Positions 9,017 through 18,406 are shown, counted from the stretch's first letter. The stretch is 64,000 nucleotides of DNA from Polyangiaceae bacterium (GCA_013361525.1 JABFXY010000087.1:62001-126000); one strand, 5' to 3'. Made by a program: numbers and translations. The notes: a model not told the origin generated them from the letters alone.

Positions 9017-9739
9017 ATGCGAAGAAGCACGGCCAACGTCGAGGCGATAGCGGAGATGCAGCTCGCGTTCGCGCGGGCCGTCGAGCGCCTCTCGATCGAC
9101 GAATTAGAGCGACGGATCGAGGTCCTCACGCCGTTCGCGACCGACGCTCGGAAGGCGAGGCTCGACGCCGTCCTCGGCAGCCGAATCGGCTCACTGACGA
9201 TCCTGCTCGATTCGCTTCACGACCCGTTCAACGGAGCCGCGGTCGTGAGGTCGTGCGACGTGTTCGGCCTGCCGCGCCTGCATGTCGTCGAGCGCAGCGA
9301 GTCGTTCCTCGCAGCGCGATCCGTCTCGCGCGGTTCGGAGCAATGGGTCGATATCGTGACCCATCGAACGGGCGTCGTCGCCGCGGAGCACCTCGTCGCG
9401 GCCGGGTTCGAGCTCGTCGCAGCGCACCCCGAGGGGACCTTGCAGCCGGCGGAGCTCGGCTCGGAGCGTGGCCGTGTCGCGCTGGTCCTCGGCAACGAGC
9501 GTGACGGCATCAGCGTCGATGTTCGCGAGCGATGCAATCGAACGGTGAAGATCCCGATGCGCGGCTTCGCCGAAAGCCTCAATGTCAGCGTGACGACAGC
9601 GATCCTTCTGTACGAGCTGACGAAGGACAGGCCGGGCGACTTGTCGCGTGTCGAGCGCGCGCAACTCTATTTGCGCGGGCTTCTCCAGACGATCCCGAAG
9701 GCGCAGGAGATCCTCGACGCCTCGATGCTCGCGGTCTAG
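9017..9739 (+). CDS. trmH: TrmH/SpoU-family RNA 2'-O-methyltransferase
   Basis: SAM-dependent RNA ribose methyltransferase of the SPOUT (trefoil-knot) class, 240 residues. All three family motifs are present: NGAAVVRSCDVFG (motif 1 with the catalytic Arg), VLGNERDGIS (motif 2), and IPMRGFAESLNVSVTTAI (motif 3, the knot and SAM site). The short N-terminal extension and the C-terminal helical tail after LLYELTKDR resemble tRNA (Gm18) methyltransferase TrmH rather than the rRNA enzyme RlmB, which carries an extra N-terminal domain. The tRNA position is therefore a reasoned guess. An internal ATG at 9055 is an alternative start. Divergent from the Pro-rich secreted protein. Confidence 0.85.
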   Translation: MRRSTANVEAIAEMQLAFARAVERLSIDELERRIEVLTPFATDARKARLDAVLGSRIGSLTILLDSLHDPFNGAAVVRSCDVFGLPRLHVVERSESFLAARSVSRGSEQWVDIVTHRTGVVAAEHLVAAGFELVAAHPEGTLQPAELGSERGRVALVLGNERDGISVDVRERCNRTVKIPMRGFAESLNVSVTTAILLYELTKDRPGDLSRVERAQLYLRGLLQTIPKAQEILDASMLAV

Positions 9740-9825
9740 CGCGAGCTCGAATCAGCCAGCTCGAATCTACCGGCTCGCTCGCCGAGCAGCTTGCACCATG
9801 CCGCGACCCGGCCTAGCGTGCGCAC

Positions 9826-11118
9826 GTGTCGGAAGACGTCAAAAGCCCACACCGGCGCTCGACGACACCTGCGTCTACGGGTAAGCCGACGCGGCAGACG
9901 ACCCGGCGCGTGACCCCGCGCCCGTCGGATCCGAACGAGTCGCCGCCTCCCCCGCCCACGCGACGGGGCGCGATCACTGCGCCGACGCGGAGCCCGTTCA
10001 ACCGCCCGGACACGAAGCAGACGCGACCGGTCCTTCCGCGGGTGCAGGCGTACGGCGGCGTCTTGCCGCTGGCTTCGTCACCGCCGCTCGAGCCTCCCAC
10101 CGTGACGGAGCGGCCGAGCTCTTCGTCGCCACCGTCGCCGTCGTTCGCGCCGAGCTTCTCGCGAAGGCCGCCGGTCTCGAAGGGCGTCGAGCTCACCCGT
10201 ATCGCCGAAGCGCTCGCGGGCGAGACAGTGATGGGCCGCTATCGGATCGACATCCCGCTCGGCCGAGGCTCGACGGGTATCGTGTTTCGCGCGCACGATC
10301 TGCCGAACAACGTCAGCGTCGCGCTGAAGTTCCTCGACCCGGAGCTGTCGCGCGACCCGAGCGTGCTCGAACGATTCCGTCACGAGGCGCTCGCCCCTTC
10401 GACGATCGGCACCGAGAACGTCGCCAGGGTGATCGAAGCCGACGTTTGCCCGGAGCTCGTTCCGATCGCGCGGCCGAACGATCCGCTCTCGCCGCCGATT
10501 CCGTATCTCGTGATGGAGCTGCTGCACGGCAAAGACCTGCGGGCGTACCTGCACGAGCGCGGGATGCTCACCGCGAGCGAGGTGGTCGGCTTCCTTTCGC
10601 AGATCGCGCCGACGATCGATCGCGCGCACGCGCTCGGGATCGTCCATCGCGATTTGAAGCCTGCGAACCTGTTCTTGACGAGCAGACGCGACGGCACACC
10701 GCTCGTGAAGGTGCTCGATTTCGGCGTCGCGCAGCTTGCGGACGCTTCGGCCGCGCGAGGTCTCGGCGGCGGCCTCTTCGGCACGCCTTGGTACATGGCG
10801 CCGGAGCAGGCCGAAGGGCGCCTCGCGACCGCGGCGAGCGATCGCTGGGCTCTCGCGCTGGTTGCGTTCCGCCTCCTCACCGGCGAGAGCTATTGGGCAC
10901 ACGCCCCGATCGGCGAGCTCCTCGGGCAGATCGTCGAGGGGCCGCAGCTCCCGCCGTCGTGGATCATTCGCGAACGCGGCCTCCACCCGCTTTCGCCGCT
11001 CACGACGGCGTTCGATGCGTGGTTCATGCGTGCTTGCCACGTCAACCCGCGGATGCGATTCGCCAGCGTCGTCGAGCAAATCGAGATGATGCGCGCCGCG
11101 CTCCTTCCCGCGGGATGA
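9826..11118 (+). CDS. Hanks-type serine/threonine protein kinase, apparently active
   Basis: Protein kinase of 430 residues with a GTG start. The first ~120 residues are a Pro/Ser/Thr/Arg-rich, probably disordered extension. The kinase domain begins near GRYRIDIPLGRGSTGIVF (glycine loop). It has all catalytic residues: VALKF with K168, HRDLKPAN with D276 and N281, DFG with D298, then the GTPWYMAPEQA activation segment. No transmembrane helix follows the kinase domain, so it is probably cytosolic, unlike many PknB-type receptors. It contrasts with the degenerate kinase domain at 3419-6661. Substrates unknown. Confidence 0.9.
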   Translation: MSEDVKSPHRRSTTPASTGKPTRQTTRRVTPRPSDPNESPPPPPTRRGAITAPTRSPFNRPDTKQTRPVLPRVQAYGGVLPLASSPPLEPPTVTERPSSSSPPSPSFAPSFSRRPPVSKGVELTRIAEALAGETVMGRYRIDIPLGRGSTGIVFRAHDLPNNVSVALKFLDPELSRDPSVLERFRHEALAPSTIGTENVARVIEADVCPELVPIARPNDPLSPPIPYLVMELLHGKDLRAYLHERGMLTASEVVGFLSQIAPTIDRAHALGIVHRDLKPANLFLTSRRDGTPLVKVLDFGVAQLADASAARGLGGGLFGTPWYMAPEQAEGRLATAASDRWALALVAFRLLTGESYWAHAPIGELLGQIVEGPQLPPSWIIRERGLHPLSPLTTAFDAWFMRACHVNPRMRFASVVEQIEMMRAALLPAG

Positions 11119-11165
11119 GCGCGGCCGAAGGGCGTTTGCCCCAATCGAGCAACGAGGAGACAACG

Positions 11166-11921
11166 ATGAAGAGAGCGCTCGTCACGGGCGCGTCGCGTGG
11201 GATCGGATCCGCCCTCGCGAAGCGCCTCGCGAAACGCGGTTACGAGGTCTGGGTCGCCGGACGAAACCCCGCGACGCTGGAGATGGAGGTCGGTGAGATC
11301 GAGACCGCGGGAGGCCGTGCACACGCGTTCGTGCTGGACGTCTCGCGACCCGAGGAAGCCGAAGAACGCGTCCGAGCGCTCGATGCCGAGGTGGGCGGGC
11401 TCGATCTGGTGATCGCCAATGCCGGGATCGGCGGCCGCACCCTGCCCGTCGCGGAGCAGACGCTCGCGCAAGCTCGGACCATCTTCGAGACCAACGTCAT
11501 GGGCGCGCTCGCCACGTTGCTGCCGGTCATTCCGGGAATGGTCGCGCGCGGGAGTGGCCATATCGTCGGCGTATCGAGCCTCGCTGGCGAAATGCCGCTT
11601 CCGGCGGCCGCCGATTACGGAACCAGCAAAGCTGCATTGAGCTTCTTTCTCGAGTCGGCCGCGATGGACCTCATCCCGCGCGGGGTCCTCGTCACCGACG
11701 TGCGCCCGGGGTTCGTCCGCACGGAGCTCACCGCGAAGAACCAATTCAAGATGCCATTTTTGGTGGAGCTCAAAGACGCCGCCGAGATCATCGATCGAGG
11801 CATCGAGCGCGGCCGCCGCATCGTGCGATTTCCAATGCCGCTCACGACCGCCATTACGGCGAGCCGTCTCTTGCCCACCGTCCTACGCAACCGCATCGTC
11901 AACGCGAAGAGGCCCGTATGA
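11166..11921 (+). CDS. Short-chain dehydrogenase/reductase (SDR)
   Basis: NAD(P)-dependent oxidoreductase of 251 residues with a classical SDR Rossmann fold. It has TGASRGIG (residues 7-14) for cofactor binding, an NAG motif, catalytic Ser138 and YGTSK with Tyr151 and Lys155. VRPGFVRTELT is the usual PG motif. A strong Shine-Dalgarno sequence (GAGGAGA) lies about 7 nt before the ATG. The last 4 nt overlap the start of the quinone-oxidoreductase gene (ATGA), so the two are translated together. Substrate unknown; lipid or polyketide-type substrates are common for this class. Confidence 0.9.
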   Translation: MKRALVTGASRGIGSALAKRLAKRGYEVWVAGRNPATLEMEVGEIETAGGRAHAFVLDVSRPEEAEERVRALDAEVGGLDLVIANAGIGGRTLPVAEQTLAQARTIFETNVMGALATLLPVIPGMVARGSGHIVGVSSLAGEMPLPAAADYGTSKAALSFFLESAAMDLIPRGVLVTDVRPGFVRTELTAKNQFKMPFLVELKDAAEIIDRGIERGRRIVRFPMPLTTAITASRLLPTVLRNRIVNAKRPV

Positions 11922-12895
11922 CACGCGCAGTTCGCATTCACGAGCTCACCGGACCGAAAGGCCTGCGCGTCGACGACATCGACGTGCCCGCACCCGGCGC
12001 CGGTGAAGTCCAAATCGACGTCGAAGCAGCGGGGGTCAACTTCCCCGAAGTGCTTCTTTCCTATGGGAAGTACCAATTCAAACCTTCACCGCCCTTCGTC
12101 CCGGGTGGTGAGGCCGCGGGTGTGGTCTCCGCCGTCGGTCCCGGCGTGACCAGCTTTGCCCCCGGCGACCGCGTCGCAGCGACGATGATTCACGGTGCAT
12201 TCGCGGAACGAATCGTCGTGAGCGAGCTCGCGTGCGCGCGCGTGCCGGACGCGGTCTCGTTCGACACCGCGGCGGCGACGCTGCTCACCTATTTGACGAC
12301 GATGCACGCCCTCGTCGATCGCGCATCGCTTCGAGCGGGCGAGACGTTGCTGGTCCTCGGCGCCGCCGGCGGCGTCGGTACGGCCGCGATCGATATCGGC
12401 CGTCGCCTCGGCGCCCGCGTCATTGCAGCGGCCTCGAGCGAAGAGAAGCTCGCGTATTGCCGCGCACGCGGCGCGGAAATGACCATCGACTACAGCCGCG
12501 AGGATCTGAAAGAGCGAGCCAAAGCCCTCACGAAGGGCAATGGCGCGGACGTGGTCTACGACGCTGTCGGCGGCGATTACGCAGAACAAGCATTGCGCTC
12601 GACCGCATGGAAAGGCCGCTACCTCGTCGTCGGCTTCGCCTCGGGGACGATTCCGAAGATCCCGCTGAACCTCGTGCTCCTCAAAGGCTGCCAAATCGTC
12701 GGCGTCTTTTGGGGCCAATTCGCCGCCATGGATCCGACGAAAAACCGCGCCCACGCCGAGCAGGTCTTCCGCTGGATCGAAGAAGGATCGCTATCCCCCC
12801 ACATCAGCGAAACCCTCCCTTTCACCCGCGCCGGCGAAGCCCTCGAACGCCTCGAGCAACGCAAAGTCATGGGCAAAGTGGTGCTCGTGCCCTAA
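11918..12895 (+). CDS. Zinc-independent MDR family NADPH:quinone oxidoreductase
   Basis: Medium-chain dehydrogenase/reductase of 325 residues. The N-terminal GroES-like domain (GAGEVQIDVEAAGVNFPE) is followed by a Rossmann domain with LVLGAAGGVGTAAIDIG. The catalytic-zinc Cys/His of alcohol dehydrogenases and the structural-zinc cysteines are absent, as in quinone oxidoreductases and acryloyl-CoA-type reductases. YSREDLKERAKALT and VVYDAVGGDYAEQALRS fit the QOR branch. It is coupled to the SDR gene by a 4-nt overlap, so the pair may act in sequence on one substrate. The substrate cannot be read from sequence. Confidence 0.88.
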   Translation: MTRAVRIHELTGPKGLRVDDIDVPAPGAGEVQIDVEAAGVNFPEVLLSYGKYQFKPSPPFVPGGEAAGVVSAVGPGVTSFAPGDRVAATMIHGAFAERIVVSELACARVPDAVSFDTAAATLLTYLTTMHALVDRASLRAGETLLVLGAAGGVGTAAIDIGRRLGARVIAAASSEEKLAYCRARGAEMTIDYSREDLKERAKALTKGNGADVVYDAVGGDYAEQALRSTAWKGRYLVVGFASGTIPKIPLNLVLLKGCQIVGVFWGQFAAMDPTKNRAHAEQVFRWIEEGSLSPHISETLPFTRAGEALERLEQRKVMGKVVLVP

Positions 12896-12900
12896 AGCGC

Positions 12901-13068
12901 CTCCGAATCAGAAAGACGAGAGAGGGGTCGCCAAGGGCGCCAAGGGCAGAAGGAGAAAGAGGAGGATTGTTGGGATTCGAATTGCGAATCCTCTTTCCTG
13001 CGAAATCCCTCTTCTTCCTCTCTCTTCTCTTGGCGCTCTTGGCGACCCCTCTCTTCTCGTTTTCGGAC
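12901..13068 (+). repeat. Long imperfect inverted repeat between convergent genes
   Basis: Two arms of about 65 bp are imperfect reverse complements of each other. The best-conserved core is GAGAGGGGTCGCCAAG on the left (12919-12934) and its complement on the right (around 13035-13055). Between them lies a smaller stem, GGATTCG/CGAATCC, with a 5-nt loop. The arms are purine-rich on the left and pyrimidine-rich on the right, with repeated CGCCAAG/CTTGGCG units. The element fills the whole gap between two convergent genes and could act as a bidirectional terminator. Its size is also compatible with an interspersed palindromic repeat family. Confidence 0.75.
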
Positions 13069-13075
13069 GCCGCAG

Positions 13076-14023
13076 CTACGCGGCGCGCGTCACGAGGACC
13101 GCGGTGCCTTGGGGGACCATGCGTTTGGCCAGGGGGTCGCGGTAGGAGTGTGCGGGAGACTCCGTGGGCTCGGCGGTGACGGCGGAGGCGATGCCGACGC
13201 GGGCGCCGGGGGTGAGGATGATTTCGAAGCCGACGTCGCCGGCGAAGGGATGGTTCGCTTGGCGGGGATCATCGTCGCCGAGGACCGGCGGGGGATGTAG
13301 CCGGCGCGCGACGACGAAGGCGTCGGCGATCTTCATCGGGTGGCTCGACAGCTCGATCATACTCGCCGCGATCTCCACGCGGCCGGCGGGGATGTCGATG
13401 CGCTCGCCGCCGTCGGTGAGGATCGTCATCGACGCGCACCGCGCGTCGCGCAGCAGCACCTCGTCGCCGCTGACGATCCAGACCGCCCACGCGGAGCAGG
13501 GCGTTCCGCTGAACGGGGAGAGGAGCGTCGCCTCGCCGTCGACGGTCCCGGCCATACGTGTGCGCGGGGCGTCGGGCCACGGCACGCCGCGTGGACGAAT
13601 GTCCGCGGCGAGGTCGAGACGCACGTCGTGACCGCTGCGCACGCAGTGGCCGAAAAACGCCGACATGAGGATGCCGACCATCCACAGGCCCGGCTTGCCG
13701 AGCGCCTCTGCGGGGTCGTCGGCGAAGAGGCTGAAGAACAGCGTGAGGACGGTCATCGACGCGACGACCACACCGGTCGCGGGCGAGACGAGCGTCTCGA
13801 GGGCGCTCGACCGTGCACGGCGAAAGCGCCGTATCGTGCTCGGCGGGCTGCCGCCCCAGGCGGCGTCGCAGAGGGCGCTCCAGCCGGTGGGTGAGGCGGG
13901 CGCAACCGCCTCCATGCCGCAGGAGCAGGACTCGCCGTCGAGCAGCAATGTTCGGCAACAAAGACAGACGCGCGGCGCGCGAACGGGCGGCTTCGATGCC
14001 TCGTGGGACTCGGGTACAGCCAT
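13076..14023 (-). CDS. Zinc-ribbon protein with two transmembrane helices
   Basis: Hypothetical membrane protein of 315 residues. Near the N-terminus is CLCCRTLLLDGESCSCG, a four-Cys zinc ribbon. Two hydrophobic helices follow (VVVASMTVLTLFFSLF and LWMVGILMSAFFGHCV, about residues 110-150). The remaining ~150 residues read as beta-strands (GTVDGEATLLSPFSGTPCSAWAVW), like the RING-adjacent or GIDE-type folds seen in some two-helix membrane proteins, though that comparison is tentative. The ATG giving MAVPESHEAS was chosen; a longer frame upstream lacks family-like features. It ends beside the long inverted repeat. Function unknown. Confidence 0.65.
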   Translation of the reverse strand: MAVPESHEASKPPVRAPRVCLCCRTLLLDGESCSCGMEAVAPASPTGWSALCDAAWGGSPPSTIRRFRRARSSALETLVSPATGVVVASMTVLTLFFSLFADDPAEALGKPGLWMVGILMSAFFGHCVRSGHDVRLDLAADIRPRGVPWPDAPRTRMAGTVDGEATLLSPFSGTPCSAWAVWIVSGDEVLLRDARCASMTILTDGGERIDIPAGRVEIAASMIELSSHPMKIADAFVVARRLHPPPVLGDDDPRQANHPFAGDVGFEIILTPGARVGIASAVTAEPTESPAHSYRDPLAKRMVPQGTAVLVTRAA

Positions 14024-14196
14024 GATCCGAACCTCGAACACATTCCCACGATTCACTTCGCTTGCCAGCTGAATCCAACGGGCGTGCCGCGTGTCGCGAG
14101 CTGACACAGCGCATCGGAATGGAGCTCGTGCGGGGGCAGATTTTCCGCGCTTCGAGCGGAGATTTTGCGGGGCCCGGGCTTTGAATTCGCACCGGT

Positions 14197-14943
14197 ATGC
14201 CCAGACGAGCGCACGTGCGAATCGGAACGTCGGGATGGGTGTACAGCGATTGGCGCGCTCGCTTCTATCCCAAGAAGCTGCCGCACGCGCGCTGGCTGTC
14301 TCACTATGCAGACCACTTCGACACGGTCGAGATCAATGGGAGCTTCTATCGACTCCCCGAGGCGACGACCTTCGAGGGTTGGCGCGAGCAGGTCCCGGCA
14401 GGCTTTTGCTTCGCGGTGAAGTTCAGCCGATTCGGTACACACATGAAGCGTCTGCTCGGCGCCAAAGAGACGATCGGCCGTTTCCTCGAGCGAGCGATCC
14501 ACCTCGGCCCACGTCTCGGCCCGATCCTCGTGCAGCTCCCGCCACGATTTCACGCCGATCCCGAGCGTCTCGACGAGTTCCTCTCGTGGGCGCCTGCCGA
14601 CTTTCGGTGGGCGGTGGAGGTCCGCGATCCATCGTGGCTCTGCGAGCCGGTCTACGACGTCCTCGCTCGACAGCGCGTCGCGCTCGTCGTCCACGACCTC
14701 TTGCCGAATCACCCCGACGTCCCGACGACCAATTGGAGCTATTACCGCTTCCACGGCGTCGATTACGGAGGCCATTACGACGAGCGCGTCTTGGCTTCTG
14801 CGGCGCGCGCCATTCGGCGAAAGCGGCGCTTGCATCAGGACGTATACGCGTATTTCAACAACGACAAACGTGCCTGCGCGATCGGCGACGCAAAGGCTCT
14901 GCGCGCGATGGTGCTCGGTGAACGAGCTGCCGAAGCAGCATGA
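14197..14943 (+). CDS. DUF72 (YecE-like) family protein
   Basis: 248 residues and matches the DUF72 family, a TIM-barrel fold of unknown biochemical role. Recognisable features are IGTSGWVYSDWRARFYPKKL at the N-terminus, TVEINGSFYRLP, FCFAVKFSRFGTH, LVQLPPRFHAD, AVEVRDPSWL and the terminal YAYFNNDKRACAIGDAKAL. Length is typical. Start is an ATG preceded by ACCGGT with no clear Shine-Dalgarno sequence. Flanked by unrelated genes; convergent with the epimerase gene. Confidence 0.9.
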   Translation: MPRRAHVRIGTSGWVYSDWRARFYPKKLPHARWLSHYADHFDTVEINGSFYRLPEATTFEGWREQVPAGFCFAVKFSRFGTHMKRLLGAKETIGRFLERAIHLGPRLGPILVQLPPRFHADPERLDEFLSWAPADFRWAVEVRDPSWLCEPVYDVLARQRVALVVHDLLPNHPDVPTTNWSYYRFHGVDYGGHYDERVLASAARAIRRKRRLHQDVYAYFNNDKRACAIGDAKALRAMVLGERAAEAA

Positions 14944-14964
14944 GTCGTCGCGGCCGGCGGCCTG

Positions 14965-15894
14965 CTACGACTCGAGGACCGGGAACGCTTCGCGGTATTC
15001 GCGCATCGCCTGATCCTCCGTGACCTCGTGCTGGTATCCCGTCGCGCGGCGGAACGCGCGGTCGTCGATCACGACGGGGTATTTGACGTGGTTCAGCGCG
15101 GCGGCGGGGAGCCTCGGCATCCCGAAGCGGCCGAGGGCGTAACGGAACGCGAAGTCGGGCATCGGCAACGTCGAGCGCCCCGTCGCGCGAACGAGCTGCG
15201 CGAGCGGCACCGGCGGGGGGCCGGCGACGTTGTAGACACCGCGGACGCGGACCCTCAACACAGCCTCGATCGCGCGCGCGACGTCCGTCTCGTGCATGAA
15301 TTGATAGAGCGGATCGAACCCCAAGATCGTCGGCACGCGCGGGCCACGCAAGAAGCTCGCGAGCGTTCCGTGCCCGGTCGGCCCGAGCGTGTACACCATT
15401 CGCAGGACCGTCGTGGTCATGTCGGGCATTCGCCAGAGCGCGGAGCCGGCATACAGATCCGCGGCGACGAGATCCGACAGCTCGGGAAAGCTCGTGACGG
15501 CCATCGGGGGCTCGTCTTCGGTGTGATAAAGCGGCGACTCCGGGCCTGCGCCGTAATAAGTGTGCCGGCCGACGAAGATGACGTGTTTCACGCCATAACG
15601 TCGAGAATGCTCGAACACGGCGCGCGTCCCGCCGAGGTTGATCCGATAGCGATCTTCGCTGCGCGCGACGAGATGCGTGACCGTCGCCATGTGGACGACG
15701 GCCTCCGGCTGGTGGGTGCGGAACAGATCTTCGGCCGGGCGAGAGCGGATGTCGCCGCGGTGCATCTCGACGCCGTCCGGCGCGTCCGGCCAAGAGCGCC
15801 GATCGAAGCCGACGATTTCGTGTCCCGCCTCGAGGAGCCGCATGGCGACGATGCGGCCCGTCGCGCCGGCGATACCAGGGATGAGGATCTTCAT
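14965..15894 (-). CDS. NAD-dependent epimerase/dehydratase family protein
   Basis: Extended SDR protein of 309 residues. The N-terminal Rossmann motif IPGIAGATGRI binds NAD(P). In place of the usual YxxxK there are HTYYGAGPE and later Tyr residues, so the catalytic Tyr-Lys pair is not obvious. NVAGPPPVPLAQL is a common extended-SDR feature. The start overlaps the stop of the acyltransferase gene by 4 nt (ATGA), so the pair forms a translationally coupled unit. This pairing of an atypical SDR with an acyltransferase suggests lipid metabolism, which is an inference. Confidence 0.82.
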   Translation of the reverse strand: MKILIPGIAGATGRIVAMRLLEAGHEIVGFDRRSWPDAPDGVEMHRGDIRSRPAEDLFRTHQPEAVVHMATVTHLVARSEDRYRINLGGTRAVFEHSRRYGVKHVIFVGRHTYYGAGPESPLYHTEDEPPMAVTSFPELSDLVAADLYAGSALWRMPDMTTTVLRMVYTLGPTGHGTLASFLRGPRVPTILGFDPLYQFMHETDVARAIEAVLRVRVRGVYNVAGPPPVPLAQLVRATGRSTLPMPDFAFRYALGRFGMPRLPAAALNHVKYPVVIDDRAFRRATGYQHEVTEDQAMREYREAFPVLES

Positions 15895-16742
15895 CGGCTC
15901 GCGCTCCCCGCGCGAAACTGTTTCAAGGTCTGGTCCGCGAAGCTCTCTCTGCGGACGCGACCGCGCTCGATCATCCCCGCGATGGAGGTGCGCACCTGCT
16001 CGACGTATCCCTCGATGACGGTGTCGGCCTCGGCCCCCGTGCCGTGGAACATCATCGGCTCGCCATATTCGACTTCGAGCTTCACGGGCAGCGGGACAGG
16101 CAGCCCGTACGGGGTAATAGGGACGTAAGGCGCACCGAGCATTCGGCCGAGCGCAACGGCGTTGTGAATGGTGGGCACGGCAGCGCCTCCGCCCAAAAAC
16201 GCAAAAGGAATGATCGGCGTCCGCGTCCGCATGGCGAGACGGACGAAACCCGTGCCGAAGCGGACGAGGTTGTATCGCTCGCGGTAGAGCTTCGCGGTGC
16301 CGCGTGCCCCCTCCGGAAACACCATCAACAGGCGCTCGTCCTCGAGCAATCGAATGCAATGCTCCGGCAGACCGGTGAATTGACCGAGCTTGCCGGTCAG
16401 CATGGAAGCGAACGGCATTCGATTCATGAACTTCTCGACCATTCCCTGCGCGAGACGCGGCGGGTTTTTGGCGAAGAACATGGACGCGATCACCATCGCG
16501 CCGTCGATCGCGATGCCGCCCGAATGATTGCCCACCAACATGCCGCGCCCGCGCGGAGGCACGTTGTCGGCGCCGAGGACCTTCACCGAGAAGTAATGGC
16601 GATAAAGCGGCTCGACCATCGAGAAGCCGACGGCCAGATGCTTCTTCGAGACACCATAGGGGTCCACGCCGAAGGGCCCCCACGGGATCTCGAGCTCTTC
16701 GATCCGACGCTCCACCTCACGGCTGACCAAGGGCGACCCCAC
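15891..16742 (-). CDS. Lysophospholipid acyltransferase-like (LPLAT/MGAT-type) protein
   Basis: Acyltransferase of 283 residues with a GTG start. The acyl-acceptor motif is MLVGNHSGGIAIDGAM, where the catalytic His and Asp are spaced as in the MGAT-like LPLAT branch rather than the strict HX4D of PlsC. Downstream is LMVFPEGARGT, the family's phosphate-binding block. There is no strong membrane anchor, but peripheral membrane association is usual. Likely transfers an acyl chain to a lysolipid, glycerolipid or alcohol; the acceptor is unknown. Coupled to the epimerase gene downstream. Confidence 0.82.
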   Translation of the reverse strand: MGSPLVSREVERRIEELEIPWGPFGVDPYGVSKKHLAVGFSMVEPLYRHYFSVKVLGADNVPPRGRGMLVGNHSGGIAIDGAMVIASMFFAKNPPRLAQGMVEKFMNRMPFASMLTGKLGQFTGLPEHCIRLLEDERLLMVFPEGARGTAKLYRERYNLVRFGTGFVRLAMRTRTPIIPFAFLGGGAAVPTIHNAVALGRMLGAPYVPITPYGLPVPLPVKLEVEYGEPMMFHGTGAEADTVIEGYVEQVRTSIAGMIERGRVRRESFADQTLKQFRAGSASR

Positions 16743-16897
16743 GAGGCCGGAATATCAGCCTACTGTCCCGACTTGCCAGGCGAATCAGGACGCGCGGAAG
16801 GAATCGGTCAAAAGCGTTGCGGCACGGCAGCGCTGGACCGTTGCGCGAGGCAGTCATTTGGGCTAAACCATACGAGCGTTAGTTTTCATCGCCGCCT

Positions 16898-18406
16898 ATG
16901 CCAAGAGAACGCATCGCCCTCGTACGCATCGCCCAAGAGTCGAACTGCTTCTCGCCGTTACGCACACGGCTCGAGGACTTCGAACGCTGCCACTATGTCG
17001 AGGGCAAGGCGCTGCTCATTGGTTCTTCACCTTCGGGAACGGAGGCGGAAGGATATCTGAAGCACGCCGAGCTCACCGGTGCGCTCGATGCGCTGCGGGA
17101 GCTCGGAGCGGAGGCGGTGCCCATTTTCTCCGCGTGGGCGATTCCCGGCGGGCCGGTCGAACAGAGCGCGTTCGAGACGTTACGAGGGCGGCTCGAGGAG
17201 GGGCTGCGCGCAGCGGGTCCGCTCGACGGCGTCGTCCTCGTGCTGCACGGCGCGATGGGCGTCGAGGGCGTGCCGGATCCCGATACGCAGCTGATTCGAG
17301 CCGCGAAGCGCGCAACTGGTGGTCTGCCCGTCGCAGTCACGCATGATCTGCACGCAAACCTGACCCGCGAGCGCGTCGACGAAGCCGACATCCTCGTCGG
17401 CTATCGAACGAACCCCCATCGCGATCAGCGACGAACCGGGTACATCGCGGCGAAGAATCTGATCGCGACGATCCGCGGCGAGCGCAGGCCGACGACGGCT
17501 TGGCGCTCACTTCCCATTTTGCTTGGAGGCGGCGCAACGGTGGATTTTCTTCCGCCGGTTCGCTCGATCTTCAGGCGGCTCACCGCGCTCCACCGCGACG
17601 CGCGCGTGATGAATGCGTCCGTGATGTTCTGCCATCCGTGGAACGACGAGCCGCGCCTCGGCTGGAGCACACACGTCACGACGGACGGTGACCGCGCGCT
17701 CGCAGAAGACCTCGCCGACGAGCTCGCGGAGCGCTGCTGGGCGGTTCGACACGAGCAGCCGCCGGCTTTCTATTCACCCGCCGCTGCCATCGAGCGTGCG
17801 CGCACCTCGAGCCTCGCGCGCAAGCTCGGTATCGTCGTGTTCAGCGACGCGTCGGACGTCGTGTCGGCCGGCGCGCCCGGGGACGGAACTGGCCTCCTCT
17901 CCGCGCTCCTCGACGGAGCGTCGGACATGGTCAGCTACGTGCCGCTGCGTGATCCGAAGGTCGCCAATGATCTGTTCGCCAAAGCCGAAGGAGCCAACGT
18001 TCGCGCGCTCGTCGGCGGCAAGCTCGACCCGCGCGCGTCACACCCCATCGAGGTCGAGGGAAAGCTCACCAAGAAGATCGTCCACCCCTCGCTCGGCAAG
18101 ATGATCGCGCTCGATCTCGGCATGGTGAAGCTCGTCGTCACCGAAGGCCACGCAATGGCCGTGAAGCCTCGCTTCTATTCGGACCTGGGCCTCAACCCCT
18201 GGAAGGCGGACATCGCGGTGGTGAAGAACTTCTTCCCATTCCGCATCTACTTCGCGCTGCTCGCGCGCAAAGTCCTCTACGTGCGCACCGAGGGCGCGAC
18301 CGACCTCGACGCCGCCTTCAAGACGCAGTTCGACGGCCCGATGTGGCCCCGCGATTCGATCCACGAGTGGCGCTCCACCGACGCGCGCCGCCGCCTCGCC
18401 GCCTGA
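16898..18406 (+). CDS. M81 family (MlrC-like) metallopeptidase
   Basis: 502 residues, matching the MlrC family named after the last step of microcystin breakdown, though most members act on other or unknown substrates. Key features are IALVRIAQESNCFSPL at the N-terminus, VLHGAMGVEGVPDPD, THDLHANLT with the metal-ligand Asp/His pair, and VFSDASDVVSAGAPGDGTG in the C-terminal domain. Normal family length. It is probably a zinc amidohydrolase or peptidase in the cytosol. The genes nearby (ADP-ribosylglycohydrolase, ribokinase, permease) hint at catabolism of a conjugate, but that is speculation. Confidence 0.88.
   Translation: MPRERIALVRIAQESNCFSPLRTRLEDFERCHYVEGKALLIGSSPSGTEAEGYLKHAELTGALDALRELGAEAVPIFSAWAIPGGPVEQSAFETLRGRLEEGLRAAGPLDGVVLVLHGAMGVEGVPDPDTQLIRAAKRATGGLPVAVTHDLHANLTRERVDEADILVGYRTNPHRDQRRTGYIAAKNLIATIRGERRPTTAWRSLPILLGGGATVDFLPPVRSIFRRLTALHRDARVMNASVMFCHPWNDEPRLGWSTHVTTDGDRALAEDLADELAERCWAVRHEQPPAFYSPAAAIERARTSSLARKLGIVVFSDASDVVSAGAPGDGTGLLSALLDGASDMVSYVPLRDPKVANDLFAKAEGANVRALVGGKLDPRASHPIEVEGKLTKKIVHPSLGKMIALDLGMVKLVVTEGHAMAVKPRFYSDLGLNPWKADIAVVKNFFPFRIYFALLARKVLYVRTEGATDLDAAFKTQFDGPMWPRDSIHEWRSTDARRRLAA

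Noticed and set aside
12970-12995. Possible tRNA T-arm (GATTCGAAT)
   Set aside because: No acceptor, D or anticodon stem around it; it is the inner hairpin of the long palindrome.
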